The notes under the pieces: generated by a model
Seen by the model: the letters and a program-made list of their open reading frames with translations, nothing else
Databases searched by the model: none
Told to the model about the DNA's origin: nothing
Position numbers and translations under genes: made by a program
DNA from: Lachnospiraceae bacterium JC7
GTDB taxonomy: Bacteria; Bacillota; Clostridia; Lachnospirales; Lachnospiraceae
Assembly: GCA_000513555.1 (NCBI GenBank)
Contig: ALYD01000005.1
Coordinates: forward strand, 1-64,000
Direction: 5' to 3'
Length of the DNA stretch: 64,000 nucleotides
Part shown: positions 34,791-44,927 of the stretch, piece by piece
Numbering within the stretch: position 1 is the first letter of the stretch
Layout of the letters: each line of letters begins with the position of its first letter

Positions 34791-36284
34791 TTAAACGTAA
34801 TGGATCTTTATTCTGTCTTCAACTTCCGCATCCTGATGCTGTCCCTTTTGAAGCATTTCTTCCAGTACCTGCGCGCAGGATGTGGCCACAGCACGTATGG
34901 AATGATTTTTATTTATATCCTCTTCACTAAGATCAAAAGAATCCGGCAGATTCTTCAGGTGATAATCCTGTAACCCGACTGTGAAGACCCTGTCATCAGG
35001 GACCTCCTCGCCTTCATATTCAAATTTCAGAAATGAATGGGTCTTCTGGTCATATTCTATTTCGAAGCCCCTGGATACCTGATAAAATTCCGTGTGATCA
35101 CCGGTGAAGGTCTCGTCTCTCAGCATCCATAATATGCCATGCTTAAGCTGTGCTCCTGTCCAGTAAGTGAGAAAGGCCGCATCATCATAAGGGAAGCATG
35201 CGTCAAAGTCCCCCTTGGTGACAACCGGTCCCATCTTCTTCGAACGGATCGAACCTGATCCCATAAGAAACAGATCCAGACCCAGTGAATCTTTCATAAG
35301 ATCTGCAAACAGATTACCTATCTCGGTCTCCTGATTTCTTTCCGGGTGTGTAAGCTCCCTTACAAACTTGGTGACTATCCTTCCGTACTTTTCGTCGGTA
35401 ATGTTTTTGTAATTCAGGATCATATCCTTAATGGAGTTGTCGACAGGACAGGTCTTGTTATTGATGGGAACCGACTTCCATTCGAAACTGTCGATGCTGT
35501 TGGTATCTGTATCCACAACCATGTCGAAACGCCCTATCTGATCTGTACCGGTACCGGCCTGTACGATAGGGATGCCGTTTACAACTACGGGTTCATCAAG
35601 GAATGTATGAGAATGTCCTCCTATGATGACGTCCACTCCCCATGCGGGATCCAGAAGTTCGGCCAGCTTCTGATCCTCCTCGATGCCGATATGTGTGAGG
35701 AGCACTGTTAGATCCACGTCGATGGCATTATACGTATTACATATTCGTCCTATCTCACCGGCAGCATCTTCAAGTGTGATGAAGGTGCCTATCATTTTAT
35801 CCATCTTACACTGAGCAAGAACCGATTCGGTTAAAATGCCTATGAAAAGCACCTTCATTCCGTCTATCTCGATGACCTTACAGGGATCGAACAGTCTTGA
35901 GTGATTGGTTTTAATGTATAGATTTGCATTGATGATCGGGAACTCTGCACACTTTTCCAGAAATAAAAGATGTGCCACGCCATAATCCACTTCATGATTT
36001 CCCAGGGTCACGATATCAGGCGACAGCATGTTCATGATCTGAATAGTGGAAAGGCCATGATATTCCGAATCTATGATAGATCCGCGGAACATATCACCGG
36101 CTATGGCATACAGGACATTTTCCTCTTCATGACGGACCTTGCTTACATAGCCGGATAGCATAGATACTCCTCCCACCAGATCAACATCGACCTTTTCTGC
36201 CAGAAAATCGCCATGCATGTCATTGGAATGAAGAAGAGTAAGTTTCTTAAGGTTCTTATTTGATCTCTTGTTTTCGTCCTTCAT
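34791..36284 (-). CDS. Metallophosphoesterase / 5'-nucleotidase family protein, copy 1
   Basis: A 497-residue paralogue of the next gene. All metal-binding motifs are present (HSNDMHGDF, AGDMFRG, TLGNHEVDYG, GGHSHT), as are the C-terminal MGSGSIRSKKMGP and FPYDDAAFLTYWTGAQLKHG. It also lacks a signal peptide. The two copies are very similar over the first 200 residues and less so in the substrate-side domain, which hints at differing substrates. First gene of the pair. Confidence 0.9.
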   Translation of the reverse strand: MKDENKRSNKNLKKLTLLHSNDMHGDFLAEKVDVDLVGGVSMLSGYVSKVRHEEENVLYAIAGDMFRGSIIDSEYHGLSTIQIMNMLSPDIVTLGNHEVDYGVAHLLFLEKCAEFPIINANLYIKTNHSRLFDPCKVIEIDGMKVLFIGILTESVLAQCKMDKMIGTFITLEDAAGEIGRICNTYNAIDVDLTVLLTHIGIEEDQKLAELLDPAWGVDVIIGGHSHTFLDEPVVVNGIPIVQAGTGTDQIGRFDMVVDTDTNSIDSFEWKSVPINNKTCPVDNSIKDMILNYKNITDEKYGRIVTKFVRELTHPERNQETEIGNLFADLMKDSLGLDLFLMGSGSIRSKKMGPVVTKGDFDACFPYDDAAFLTYWTGAQLKHGILWMLRDETFTGDHTEFYQVSRGFEIEYDQKTHSFLKFEYEGEEVPDDRVFTVGLQDYHLKNLPDSFDLSEEDINKNHSIRAVATSCAQVLEEMLQKGQHQDAEVEDRIKIHYV

Positions 36285-36370
36285 ATGATTCCACCCCCAT
36301 GGTTCAAATTGCTACACAATCAATCATTAATTTATCGTCAAAATCGAATCTTTTTATAAATTTTTCCATA

Positions 36371-36398
36371 AAAAAAACGGGTCGAAAAATCGACCCGT
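36371..36398 (-). terminator. Terminator after the TAXI-TRAP operon
   Basis: Perfect 9-bp stem 36377-36385 / 36390-36398, four-base loop, then a run of T on the minus strand. Confidence 0.85.
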
Positions 36399-36408
36399 AA
36401 AAATTATT

Positions 36409-38412
36409 TTATGCTACCTTCTTTGCCTTTTCAGGACCCTTACCCTGAATCACCTCCAGACCGATAATGGTAGCGATTATCACTATACCGATGATATCAG
36501 TTACAGTACCCGGATAAAGCATCATAAGACCTGCAACTGCACATAACACACGTGTGACCATATTGATAGGTCTGATGGTGTAGCCTTCAAGTGCCGCAGA
36601 GATAGCGAACATACCTATGAAGCTGGTGATAACGATCATCACAACACCGATTCCGTCCGTATCTATAAGGAGCATAGACGGATTCAGTGAGAAAATGTAT
36701 GGAACCAGGAAAGCACCTATTGCAAGTCTTGTAGCGTTGAATGCTGTCTTCATAGGATCAGCCTTCGCGATAGCTGAACCGGCATAAGCAGCGAGTGCTA
36801 CAGGAGGTGTGATATCAGCTACGATACCGAAGTAAAATACGAACATGTTTGCGCTCAGTGCATTAAGTCCCATACCTGTTGTGAGGATAGGCGCACATGT
36901 TGTAGCCATGATGATGTATGTCGCTGTTGTAGGAACACCCATTCCGAGGATGATACAGCAAAGCATGGTAAGGAAAAGTGCGATAAGCAGATTTCCGTGT
37001 GATACACCAACGATGGCAGAGATAAATACCTGACCGAGACCTGTCATGGTGACAACTCCGGCGATGATTCCGGCAATACCGCAGGCTGCAGCGATGGAAA
37101 GTGTGTTCTTCGCACCGGTTACAAGAGCTGCAAATATATCCTTAGGAGACATACGATGGTTCTTGTCAAACATGCTGACAACGATACAGAGCACTGTAGC
37201 GATGATAGCTGCACGGCTCATGGTGTATCCCGCACAGATAAGGTAAATAAGAGCAGCAAGCGGAACCAGGAGATAGAGCTTCGGAAGAAGGTCCTTCCAC
37301 TTGGGAAGATTCTCCTTAGGTATACCCTTGAGTCCCAGTCTCTTGGCACGAAGATGTACCATGAGGAAAATTCCGGTGAAATAAAGAATAGCCGGAAGTA
37401 TGGCCCTTACTACGATGTTTGAATACGGAACACCTATCATCTCAGCCATAAGGAATGCGGCTGCACCCATGATAGGTGGCATGATCTGTCCGCCTGTTGA
37501 TGAAGCTGCCTCAACGGCACCGGCGAAATCTCCCGGGAAACCTGTCTCCTTCATCATAGGAATGGTAACTGAACCTGTTGTAACTGTATTTCCAACTGAA
37601 GAACCGGAAACCATACCGCAAAGTGCACTGGAGATAACAGAAACCTTTGCGGGTCCGCCTGTAGCAGAACCGGCAAGAGCATTGGCACACTGGATAAAGA
37701 ACTCAGAGATACCTGTCGCCTCGAGGAAGGCACCGAAAATGATGAAAAGAACGATGTAGGTACTGCAGACTCCTATAGGAGTTCCGATAACACCTGTTGT
37801 TGTATAGAACAGGTTGTAAACTATCTTACGAAGTGATGCACCTGTGGAGAATGCATAGATCACGAACAGACCGGCTACGATAACGATAGGGATACCTGTA
37901 ACACGGCGGCAGCACTCAGCCAGAACCAGGATGCCGATAACACCGAGGATGATCTCTGTCTGATTGATACGGGTTGCGTGATTGATGATCTCACGGTTAT
38001 TGATAACGAAATAGAAAAAGCTTCCTGAACCGAGAATACCGAGTATCAGATCATAGATCGGGATACGATTTTGTCTTCTGGCATGATGGCTCTTTCCCGC
38101 AGGGAAAAGGATAAAGATAAAAAGAATAACTATGCCGACGAACAGCGGACGTCTGATACGCTCATCCCAGACTGCAAAAAGATTCATGTAGATCATGAAA
38201 ATCGAGAAGGCCGCAAGAAGCACCTTGATAACCATATCCGGAACCCCCGTCCAGGTCCTCGTGTTCGACTCACGATCATACTTTTTCATGATCTCGTCTA
38301 CAGCAGCCTGAGTATCCAGAGACTGCTCTGCCTGTGTTGATGTTACGGTCTCCTTACTCTCCACAGCTTCTGTCATGTTCTTTGTTCTTTCTTCCAAAGT
38401 TGTGTCCTCCAT
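36409..38412 (-). CDS. TRAP transporter fused permease (4TM-12TM, TAXI type)
   Basis: A membrane protein of 662-667 residues joining the small DctQ-like and large DctM-like TRAP subunits. Cytoplasmic Glu/Thr-rich start, about four segments in the first 200 residues, then the large subunit with GGQIMPPIMGAAAFLMAE, GMGVPTTATYIIMAT and FYFGIVADITPPVALAAYAG, typical of the DctM family. Sodium-driven uptake of a carboxylate-type solute is expected. The ATG at 38412 has no ribosome site; GGAGG lies eight bases before an in-frame TTG at 38397, which may be the true start. Confidence 0.92.
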   Translation of the reverse strand: MEDTTLEERTKNMTEAVESKETVTSTQAEQSLDTQAAVDEIMKKYDRESNTRTWTGVPDMVIKVLLAAFSIFMIYMNLFAVWDERIRRPLFVGIVILFIFILFPAGKSHHARRQNRIPIYDLILGILGSGSFFYFVINNREIINHATRINQTEIILGVIGILVLAECCRRVTGIPIVIVAGLFVIYAFSTGASLRKIVYNLFYTTTGVIGTPIGVCSTYIVLFIIFGAFLEATGISEFFIQCANALAGSATGGPAKVSVISSALCGMVSGSSVGNTVTTGSVTIPMMKETGFPGDFAGAVEAASSTGGQIMPPIMGAAAFLMAEMIGVPYSNIVVRAILPAILYFTGIFLMVHLRAKRLGLKGIPKENLPKWKDLLPKLYLLVPLAALIYLICAGYTMSRAAIIATVLCIVVSMFDKNHRMSPKDIFAALVTGAKNTLSIAAACGIAGIIAGVVTMTGLGQVFISAIVGVSHGNLLIALFLTMLCCIILGMGVPTTATYIIMATTCAPILTTGMGLNALSANMFVFYFGIVADITPPVALAAYAGSAIAKADPMKTAFNATRLAIGAFLVPYIFSLNPSMLLIDTDGIGVVMIVITSFIGMFAISAALEGYTIRPINMVTRVLCAVAGLMMLYPGTVTDIIGIVIIATIIGLEVIQGKGPEKAKKVA

Positions 38413-38473
38413 TCCATCGGTAATTTAAAGCGAGTGCCAATGCCTCTGACTCTCACCCTGTGATGCTAAGGCA

Positions 38474-38983
38474 TCAAAAGAAGCGCCACTTCTCATATGA
38501 GAATCTGACTCTGGCATTTCTGCCGCACAGATCTCTCAGGCTTATACCCTCTTTGTTGTTTATGGTCAATGTATGATCCGATACAGTCCCCACAAAGTAG
38601 GTCAGATCATCCATCTTCCTGTCAAATCCGGATACTATCATGCTTCCGTCCGGTCCGTATGTGAGCGTTTCCCCCTCGGAAAGCTCGGTCTGGACCCCTG
38701 CGCCGAAACCATAATACACGGTTTTTTCCACGTATATGCCGTCTTCCTTTATTTCATAATAATCCGTAAGAGGGCTCTTGTTTACGGAATGTATGAAACC
38801 TATGCCGAAGGTATCTCCAACTTTTACGGGATACCTGCCGTACAGCGTTCCGTCCGAAGGATCTCTCAGAGTCAAAAAACCTATTCCAACTATCTCTATA
38901 TAAATAACGACCATAGCGGCGACTGCCAGAATGGCAATCACCGCTACTGAAACATGTATTTTTTTCCCAGAATCAAAGTTCAT
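38474..38983 (-). CDS. DUF1850 protein of TAXI-TRAP operon
   Basis: A 169-residue protein with one N-terminal membrane helix (about residues 12-35) and an outside beta-rich domain containing YPVKVGDTFGIGFIHSVNKSPLTDYYEI, the DUF1850 hallmark (HSV...P..E.Y). Such proteins recur between TAXI solute-binding and fused permease genes, as here; role unknown, likely an assembly or docking factor. Its ATG overlaps the stop of the solute-binding gene (ATGA). Confidence 0.85.
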   Translation of the reverse strand: MNFDSGKKIHVSVAVIAILAVAAMVVIYIEIVGIGFLTLRDPSDGTLYGRYPVKVGDTFGIGFIHSVNKSPLTDYYEIKEDGIYVEKTVYYGFGAGVQTELSEGETLTYGPDGSMIVSGFDRKMDDLTYFVGTVSDHTLTINNKEGISLRDLCGRNARVRFSYEKWRFF

Positions 38984-40011
38984 CAGTTAACTGAAATTCC
39001 CTGCTCCTCATAGTACTTCTTTGCACCCGGATGGAAAGGAATGCTGATTCCCTTTGTAGCATCCTCAAGGCTGAGAAGTTCAAACTTCGCATGGCCTGAT
39101 GCAAGTGCATCCTTGTTATCGAACATGGTCTTCAGCATCTCATAGATAACATCCTCGGAAAGCTTTGTTGATGCGATGATAGTAGCTCTTACTGAAACAG
39201 TCTTTGCATCAGCGTCAACACCCTTGTATGTACCTGCAGGAATAGTAGTCGGTGTATAGAAATTGTACTTGCTCTGTAATCCCTTGATATGCTCATCATC
39301 AAGCTCTACAAGGTGAATATCCTTTGTTGTGGAAAGGTCTACAACTGCGGTTGTAGGAGCACCTGCTACCATAAATGCCGCATCGATCTTCTGATCCTTG
39401 AGGGAATCTGCTGAATCACCGAAGGAAGCATTGACAACCTTGATATCGTCAAATGAAAGGCCGTATGCATCGAGGATCTGACGTGCGTTGAACTCAACAC
39501 CTGAACCTGCATCACCTACAGATACTGTCTTGCCCTTGAGGTCTGCAACTGTCTTTATATCATCTGTACATGTGATGATCTGAACTGTCTCATCGTAAAG
39601 ACCTGCTACAGGTGCAAATGTCTCGTAAGCACCTTCATCGGCAAAAAGATCAGAACCGTCATGAGCATATGACATAACGTCGTTCTGTACGATAGCGATA
39701 TCCGCATCACCGTCATCGATAAGCTGGATGTTTGCCTTTGAAGCACCTGTTGATGTTACTGTAAGGTGTGAATTCTTCATAAGAGGATTCAGCACTGTAG
39801 CCATAACACCGCCAACTGCATAATATGTTCCTGTTGTTCCACCGGTACCGAAAACAACCTCTTCACCGGAAGCAGCACCTGAACCTGCTGCAGCTGTATC
39901 TGCTGAACCTGCCGCTGCTGTAGTTGTTGCTGTGCCCTGAGAACTTCCGCATGCTGTTAATGCACTCATGGCAACTACACCTGTCATTACTAATGATAAT
40001 AACTTTTTCAT
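38983..40011 (-). CDS. TAXI-family TRAP solute-binding lipoprotein
   Basis: A 342-residue exported lipoprotein: signal peptide with lipobox MSALTACG, an Ala/Gly/Ser/Thr-rich linker, then the binding domain with FGTGGTTGTYYAVGG, typical of the TAXI family, TSTGASKANIQLIDDGDADIAIVQNDV and GDAGSGVEFNARQIL. The ligand is not predictable; TAXI members bind small carboxylates such as glutamate. First gene of the operon, with GGAGGAG before the ATG and a near-consensus promoter upstream. Confidence 0.95.
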   Translation of the reverse strand: MKKLLSLVMTGVVAMSALTACGSSQGTATTTAAAGSADTAAAGSGAASGEEVVFGTGGTTGTYYAVGGVMATVLNPLMKNSHLTVTSTGASKANIQLIDDGDADIAIVQNDVMSYAHDGSDLFADEGAYETFAPVAGLYDETVQIITCTDDIKTVADLKGKTVSVGDAGSGVEFNARQILDAYGLSFDDIKVVNASFGDSADSLKDQKIDAAFMVAGAPTTAVVDLSTTKDIHLVELDDEHIKGLQSKYNFYTPTTIPAGTYKGVDADAKTVSVRATIIASTKLSEDVIYEMLKTMFDNKDALASGHAKFELLSLEDATKGISIPFHPGAKKYYEEQGISVN

Positions 40012-40087
40012 ATTTCTCCTCCCGTTTTTCCGTTTTTCGTTATGGTACGAACCAACGTCATAACTTTTTCAATCGGTATATGATTAA

Positions 40088-40116
40088 ATGGTACGTCCTG
40101 AACCGCTTTTTGTCAA
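40088..40116 (-). promoter_or_regulatory. Promoter of the TAXI-TRAP operon
   Basis: Minus strand: -35 TTGACA (40111-40116), 17-bp spacer, -10 TACCAT (40088-40093), 77 bp upstream of the ATG. GTTATG...CATAAC inverted half-sites at 40040-40065 lie just downstream and might be an operator. Confidence 0.65.
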
Positions 40117-40495
40117 CATGTTTTTCTATGCAGTATTTATACATTTTATATGTCGTTTGAGCATATTTATAAAGGGTTTATGCATTATGATATGCATATA
40201 TCTGCTTATATTGCATATTATTGCATTTTTCTGTTAAAGGACACATTTATCACATGTCCTTAACATTACGATTATTGTCGCAATTCTTCGTGCAATTTTA
40301 AGTCTTATCTTCAAATTATGTCCGTTATTATCATTAGTGCATAAACCTATGACCGATATAGCAAAAACCTTATGGTTTTTAAGGCTTTTTTATCCTCCTG
40401 GGAGCTTTTTTATCCTGCACTTTAGGACTTTAAAGACTTAAATACATTTTGCTGTACAGAACCGGGCATAATCGTAATTTTTCAAGGATGATATG

Positions 40496-40539
40496 ATAAA
40501 AGGCCATGGCAAACACGCATATCGTATCTGCCACAGCCT
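40496..40539 (-). terminator. Terminator after the lacZ-araC unit
   Basis: Stem 40501-40511 / 40529-40539, 11 pairs including two G-U, then TTTTAT on the minus strand. Confidence 0.7.
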
Positions 40540-40631
40540 CCGTTGACCGTGCATGTCATCCCTTTTGAAGCTGATGGATCCTTACGGTACCTTCCTGTTC
40601 CTGTATTTTCACAGGAAGCCGGCCGTATTCA

Positions 40632-41582
40632 TCACCACCCTTCATAGGTGCTTATCTTATACTGTTGTAATTTGTATTCATAATTCTCCGGATGGTTTCT
40701 CCACTCGTGTGTAGGCATGCCTACGAACTTGAAAAAGTTTCTCTGGAAGGTGGAGATGGATGTGAATCCGGTCTCAAAGGCCACTGTCCTTATGGGCTTG
40801 TCAGTAGTCCTCAGCTCTCTGCAGGCCTCATGGATACGTATGGAATTCACGTATTCAAGTGGCGAGAGATGGATGTTCTCATTAAATAAGCGTCTGAAAT
40901 GTGTCTCTGACAAAGCACAGAGATCCGCAAGCTCACCGATATAGATCTCATCCATGTAATGAGTCTTGATATAAGACAGAGCCGGCATAAGACGTTCCAT
41001 ATCTCCGAACTCGTCCTTCATGAAAGAGGTCTCTTCATGCTTCACTTCGGCATCGGACTCATTCATGCGGATCACTTCAGTCAGAAGATCTATGAGAAAA
41101 GCATCACTTTTCTGCTTGAAGAGATGCTTCCTGTCCTTTTGCTCCCGAAACACAGTCATTATATCATTTTTCAGGGCTTCGCCTTGTCCTTTTTCAAAAA
41201 AATAGGGTCTTCTGTAAAGTTCTTCTATGGCTACCCTTGCGCTGTCCTCTTTTTTTTCAAAGATACACTTGATGAGACCCTCGCAGTCCACAAACAGATA
41301 TTCCCAAAATCCCAGAGTTCCGGGCTCTGAATTTGTGGTATGAGGATAGTTCGGAGGAATGATGGTAAAGCATCCCGGTTCAAAATGATAAGCCTTATCT
41401 TCAAACAGCATCTCACCTGTTCCCTCATGGCAGACGCCTATCTCCATATAATTATGAAAATGGAGATAATCGATACCATCTCCGTACTGCCTGATCCAGG
41501 TCTGTCCCATGAGGGGCAGCACGAAGGAATCCTCAGGCATCTCATAATAGCGATATTGCATTTCCCGTTTCTTTTTCGGCAT
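40632..41582 (-). CDS. AraC-family transcriptional regulator
   Basis: A 316-residue regulator: N-terminal cupin-like sensing region (LHFHNYMEIGVCHEGTGEML, FTIIPPNYPH) and a C-terminal double helix-turn-helix (ELADLCALSETHFRRLFNENIHLSPLEYVNSIRI, then IRTVAFETGFTSISTFQRNFFKFVGMPTHEWR). Likely senses a sugar and controls lacZ. The ATG at 41582 has GGAG six bases upstream and overlaps no coding sequence, with 16 bp to the lacZ stop; a longer frame to 41699 would overlap lacZ by 100 bp and is unlikely. Operon position after lacZ suggests auto- and pathway regulation. Confidence 0.9.
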   Translation of the reverse strand: MPKKKREMQYRYYEMPEDSFVLPLMGQTWIRQYGDGIDYLHFHNYMEIGVCHEGTGEMLFEDKAYHFEPGCFTIIPPNYPHTTNSEPGTLGFWEYLFVDCEGLIKCIFEKKEDSARVAIEELYRRPYFFEKGQGEALKNDIMTVFREQKDRKHLFKQKSDAFLIDLLTEVIRMNESDAEVKHEETSFMKDEFGDMERLMPALSYIKTHYMDEIYIGELADLCALSETHFRRLFNENIHLSPLEYVNSIRIHEACRELRTTDKPIRTVAFETGFTSISTFQRNFFKFVGMPTHEWRNHPENYEYKLQQYKISTYEGW

Positions 41583-41598
41583 AAAAAACTCCAGCAGC

Positions 41599-44500
41599 TC
41601 AGATACCTTTGAATTCAAAAGAAAAACTGAGCTTTTTAGTATTATCAAGTAAAAACTCTTTATGGGTCCTTGCGCCCCATGAATCGTCTCCCGCAACACC
41701 CATCTGCTTCAGCGAGCAGCGAACTACGGTATTCATGACTCTCGGAAGTTCGTATGGATGCTTTGCCTCTTCAAGCTGCTCCGGTGTATACGGAATAGCC
41801 GAGAACTCCATACCGTCAAAGGATACAGAACGGAATCTCATCCCCCGTCCTCTTCTGTCCGTTACCTCTGCCCAGCGCACAGCCGTGTGATTTCCTGTTT
41901 CCTGAGGAACGAGATAAGGTGCCATGGAATCCCGGGCAGTTGTACTGTAAACCCCAAGTCTCGAACCCGTGTTTCTGTCACAGTAGTTCTCCTCCGGACC
42001 GTTTCCGTAAAATCTCACCTGATCATAATCCGCATCAAGCTTCATTATATACCCAAATTCAGGCATAGGAGGAAGAATTTTGTCAGATTCGTATTCCATG
42101 CTTATCCTGCAGGTTCCGTCTCCGTATACGCTGTAGGTAACTGTCGCAAAGGTCTCCTTCTCTGTCGGGAAGAGCCAGTGTTTAAATGTCACATCCACAT
42201 GATCCTCATGCTCCGTCACTTCAGGGTACGCCATGACTTCCCTGCCCCATAGATCGTCCTCTTTTGCAGCCTGAGGTACAGTTGTCTGATAGAGACTCGC
42301 CAGCTTCCATATGCCCTGTCTTGCGGCCATCTGATTTCCGTCATCGTTGGCATTCGGTGCTCTCCAGAAATTAGGACGAGGTACGGCACCTATCATTTCC
42401 TTACCGGCATAGCGATAGGATGTGATGCCGCCCCTTAATGTGGAAATAAGGATATCGAAATTCTCTCCCTTTACCCCTACATTGACGGAACCTCTCACTA
42501 CCCTGAAAGGTTTCCTGATCTCTGCTTCATGTCTCCTTGCAATTTCCTCTTCATTGACTCTTACTATGCCCTGACCGTAGGCGATCTCATGTCCCTTTCC
42601 GGCCCAGATGGTATCCTCCTTTAAACGGAAGGAAACATCAACCGTATACTCTCCTGCCTCTTCCGGTATCTCGAAAGGATAGTCGAAGCTCTTTTCCGTG
42701 AGAGGCGCGACTTCAACCATCAATTTCTTTCTCACAAGCTCTGTTCCATACTTTTTAAGGCTTACGATGCAGTCCCATGCTGAGGCATCGGTGAAGAGAT
42801 TTCTGTTATAAACGGTGATCTTCCCGTCAGAAACATTGACTCTGAGAGTCTGGAAGCAGTAACGCACCTCCTGCATCTTTCCGCCATACCCTTTCCGGGT
42901 TCCGTCCATGATACCGTTTCCGCTGAATTCATAGTCCGTAGGTCTCTCGCCGAAATCTCCTCCATAAGCCTGATACTCTTCTCCGAAGCGGTTCCTGGTT
43001 CTTATGGACTGATCCACATAATCCCAGATAAACCCTCCCTGGTATCTCGGCTCCCTGTCCGAAAGTTCGGTATACTTGAACATTCCGCCGTTGGAGTTAC
43101 CCATGGAGTGGGTGTACTCGCAGAGAATGAACGGCTTGTCAGTATGCTCCTTCAGATATCTTTCGATATCCGCTGCCGGGGTGTACATCTGTGAATACAT
43201 ATCTGTAGTTTCCGGATAGCGCTCATCGTGAGCCACACCCTCATAGTGTACCAGTCTGTCTCTGTCCAGTGAGCGGAACCGGTCTGCCATCATGAGAGGG
43301 AGCTTTCCTCCGAAGGATTCGTTTCCGATGGACCAGATAATGACTGAAGGATGATTCTTATCCAGCTGATATGTGCTGTTCACACGATCCTTCAGCATGG
43401 GAATATACTCTTCACGGTTTCCGGGAAGTGCATACTCAAGGGGCTTCTGTCCCCTTGCTATCATGTCCCAGATTCCATGGCTCTCCATGTTGTTCTCTGC
43501 GATCATATAGAGTCCGTACTCATCGCAGAGGCGATAGATGTATGGTGCATTTTGATAATGTGATGTGCGGACAGCATTGATATTGTTACGCTTCATGGCG
43601 ATAACGTCAGCTCTTACGTCCTCTTCAGTAACCGCAGCACGTCCCTTATCCGTATAGAACTCATGTCGGTTTACGCCGTTGAATACTATACGTTGGCCGT
43701 TTATCTTCATGATGCCGTCCACCATTTCGAAGCGACGGAAACCTACAGGCTGCTCGATGATCTCCGAGATCCTACCCTTTTCATCCTTGAGTCTGAGCTT
43801 CAGACTGTACAATGCAGGATCTTCCGCGGACCAGAGCACCGGATCCTCAACTCCACCGGTAACTCTCAGTGAAGATGCTATATTTTTCACTTCACCCTTC
43901 AGTACCACCTTCCCATTATAGGAAAGACTGTATTCTGTAGATCCTACGGCCTCCTCCAGCTCTATGGAAAATTCAATGGTGGCTTTTTTCAATGTCTCGT
44001 CCGGCAGTGCTCTCACCTTTATGTCATTGGCATGCACCCTGGGAACAGTATAGAGATATACATCTCTGTAGATTCCGGAGAAGCGGTAAAAATCCTGATC
44101 CTCAAGCCAGCTTGAGGATGTCCACTTGAACACCTGAACAGAAAGCTTATTCTCTCCGGACTTAACATATGGTGTAAGTTCAAAATCACTCGGTGTGAAG
44201 GTATCTTCACTGTAACCTACGAATTTACCATTAAGCCACAGTGCATATCCAGACTCCACTCCCTGAAATGATATAAAGAGTCGCTCTCCCTTAAATCCCT
44301 CGGGAACTGTAAAGTACTTTACATAAGAAGCTACAGGATTAAAATCCTCAGGGATCTCTCCCGGCTCGATCTGCTCTCTTCCGTCCCATGGATACTGAGT
44401 GTTCACATAGGCAGGAACATCATAGCCCTCCATCTGTATATGGGCAGGAACCCTGATATCCTCCCAGCTGTGTGCATCATAATCTTCCTTATAGAAATCA

Positions 44501-44688
44501 GGAATTGCGCACACATGATTTTTTGCATAGGCGAACTTCCAGAATCCGTTCAGAGAATAGCGTAGACTGGTTTCGCCGGACGCAAGTTCCTCTTCACTTC
44601 TGTATGCTATATGATCCGATGTCGCAGGAAGGACGTTTATCTTGAACACCTTCGGATCCTTTACTATTGAATAATCAAACTTTTCCAT
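41599..44688 (-). CDS. lacZ: Beta-galactosidase, GH2
   Basis: A 1029-residue GH2 enzyme of E. coli LacZ size. Sugar-binding domain (FISFQGVESGYALWLNGKFVGYSEDTFTPSDFEL), Ig-like domains, the TIM barrel with INAVRTSHYQN, acid/base Glu in VIIWSIGNES and nucleophile Glu in PFILCEYTHSMGNS, and a C-terminal beta-sandwich with FYGNGPEENYCDR. No signal peptide, so intracellular hydrolysis of imported beta-galactosides. The ATG at 44688 has GAAAGGG five bases upstream; a frame to 44751 exists but lacks this. Followed by araC. Confidence 0.95.
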   Translation of the reverse strand: MEKFDYSIVKDPKVFKINVLPATSDHIAYRSEEELASGETSLRYSLNGFWKFAYAKNHVCAIPDFYKEDYDAHSWEDIRVPAHIQMEGYDVPAYVNTQYPWDGREQIEPGEIPEDFNPVASYVKYFTVPEGFKGERLFISFQGVESGYALWLNGKFVGYSEDTFTPSDFELTPYVKSGENKLSVQVFKWTSSSWLEDQDFYRFSGIYRDVYLYTVPRVHANDIKVRALPDETLKKATIEFSIELEEAVGSTEYSLSYNGKVVLKGEVKNIASSLRVTGGVEDPVLWSAEDPALYSLKLRLKDEKGRISEIIEQPVGFRRFEMVDGIMKINGQRIVFNGVNRHEFYTDKGRAAVTEEDVRADVIAMKRNNINAVRTSHYQNAPYIYRLCDEYGLYMIAENNMESHGIWDMIARGQKPLEYALPGNREEYIPMLKDRVNSTYQLDKNHPSVIIWSIGNESFGGKLPLMMADRFRSLDRDRLVHYEGVAHDERYPETTDMYSQMYTPAADIERYLKEHTDKPFILCEYTHSMGNSNGGMFKYTELSDREPRYQGGFIWDYVDQSIRTRNRFGEEYQAYGGDFGERPTDYEFSGNGIMDGTRKGYGGKMQEVRYCFQTLRVNVSDGKITVYNRNLFTDASAWDCIVSLKKYGTELVRKKLMVEVAPLTEKSFDYPFEIPEEAGEYTVDVSFRLKEDTIWAGKGHEIAYGQGIVRVNEEEIARRHEAEIRKPFRVVRGSVNVGVKGENFDILISTLRGGITSYRYAGKEMIGAVPRPNFWRAPNANDDGNQMAARQGIWKLASLYQTTVPQAAKEDDLWGREVMAYPEVTEHEDHVDVTFKHWLFPTEKETFATVTYSVYGDGTCRISMEYESDKILPPMPEFGYIMKLDADYDQVRFYGNGPEENYCDRNTGSRLGVYSTTARDSMAPYLVPQETGNHTAVRWAEVTDRRGRGMRFRSVSFDGMEFSAIPYTPEQLEEAKHPYELPRVMNTVVRCSLKQMGVAGDDSWGARTHKEFLLDNTKKLSFSFEFKGI

Positions 44689-44873
44689 AACTACCCTTTC
44701 CCCAGTTAGGATTGCTTTTTTCCATGTGTATTTTAACAACGAAGTAGGCATAAATGTTCACAATTCCGTCTATGATATGTTCATTTTCGACCATCATGGC
44801 AAACATGTACAAAACCCGACAGGATTACCCAGGTTTTTTGAATATTATTGACATATCATTAAAATCTTACAAC

Positions 44874-44902
44874 AAAAAGGCTGCCCGTTCGCACGGACAG
44901 CC
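44874..44902 (-). terminator. Terminator after the APC permease gene
   Basis: Stem 44879-44888 / 44893-44902 with one mismatch and minus-strand TTTTTG tail. Confidence 0.8.
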
Positions 44903-44927
44903 CTTGTAAACCGATATTTGATTTTAA

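Larger units (their letters stand above)
40012..40631. other. 620-bp intergenic region, TAXI promoter and lacZ-araC terminator
   Basis: Contains the TAXI promoter (40088-40116) and the araC terminator (40496-40539). Between, AT-rich sequence shows TTATGCATTATGATATGCAT-type palindromes near 40178-40200 and a 20-bp-period direct repeat of GCTTTTTTATCCT at 40384 and 40404. No ORF with a ribosome site was found. Confidence 0.5.
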
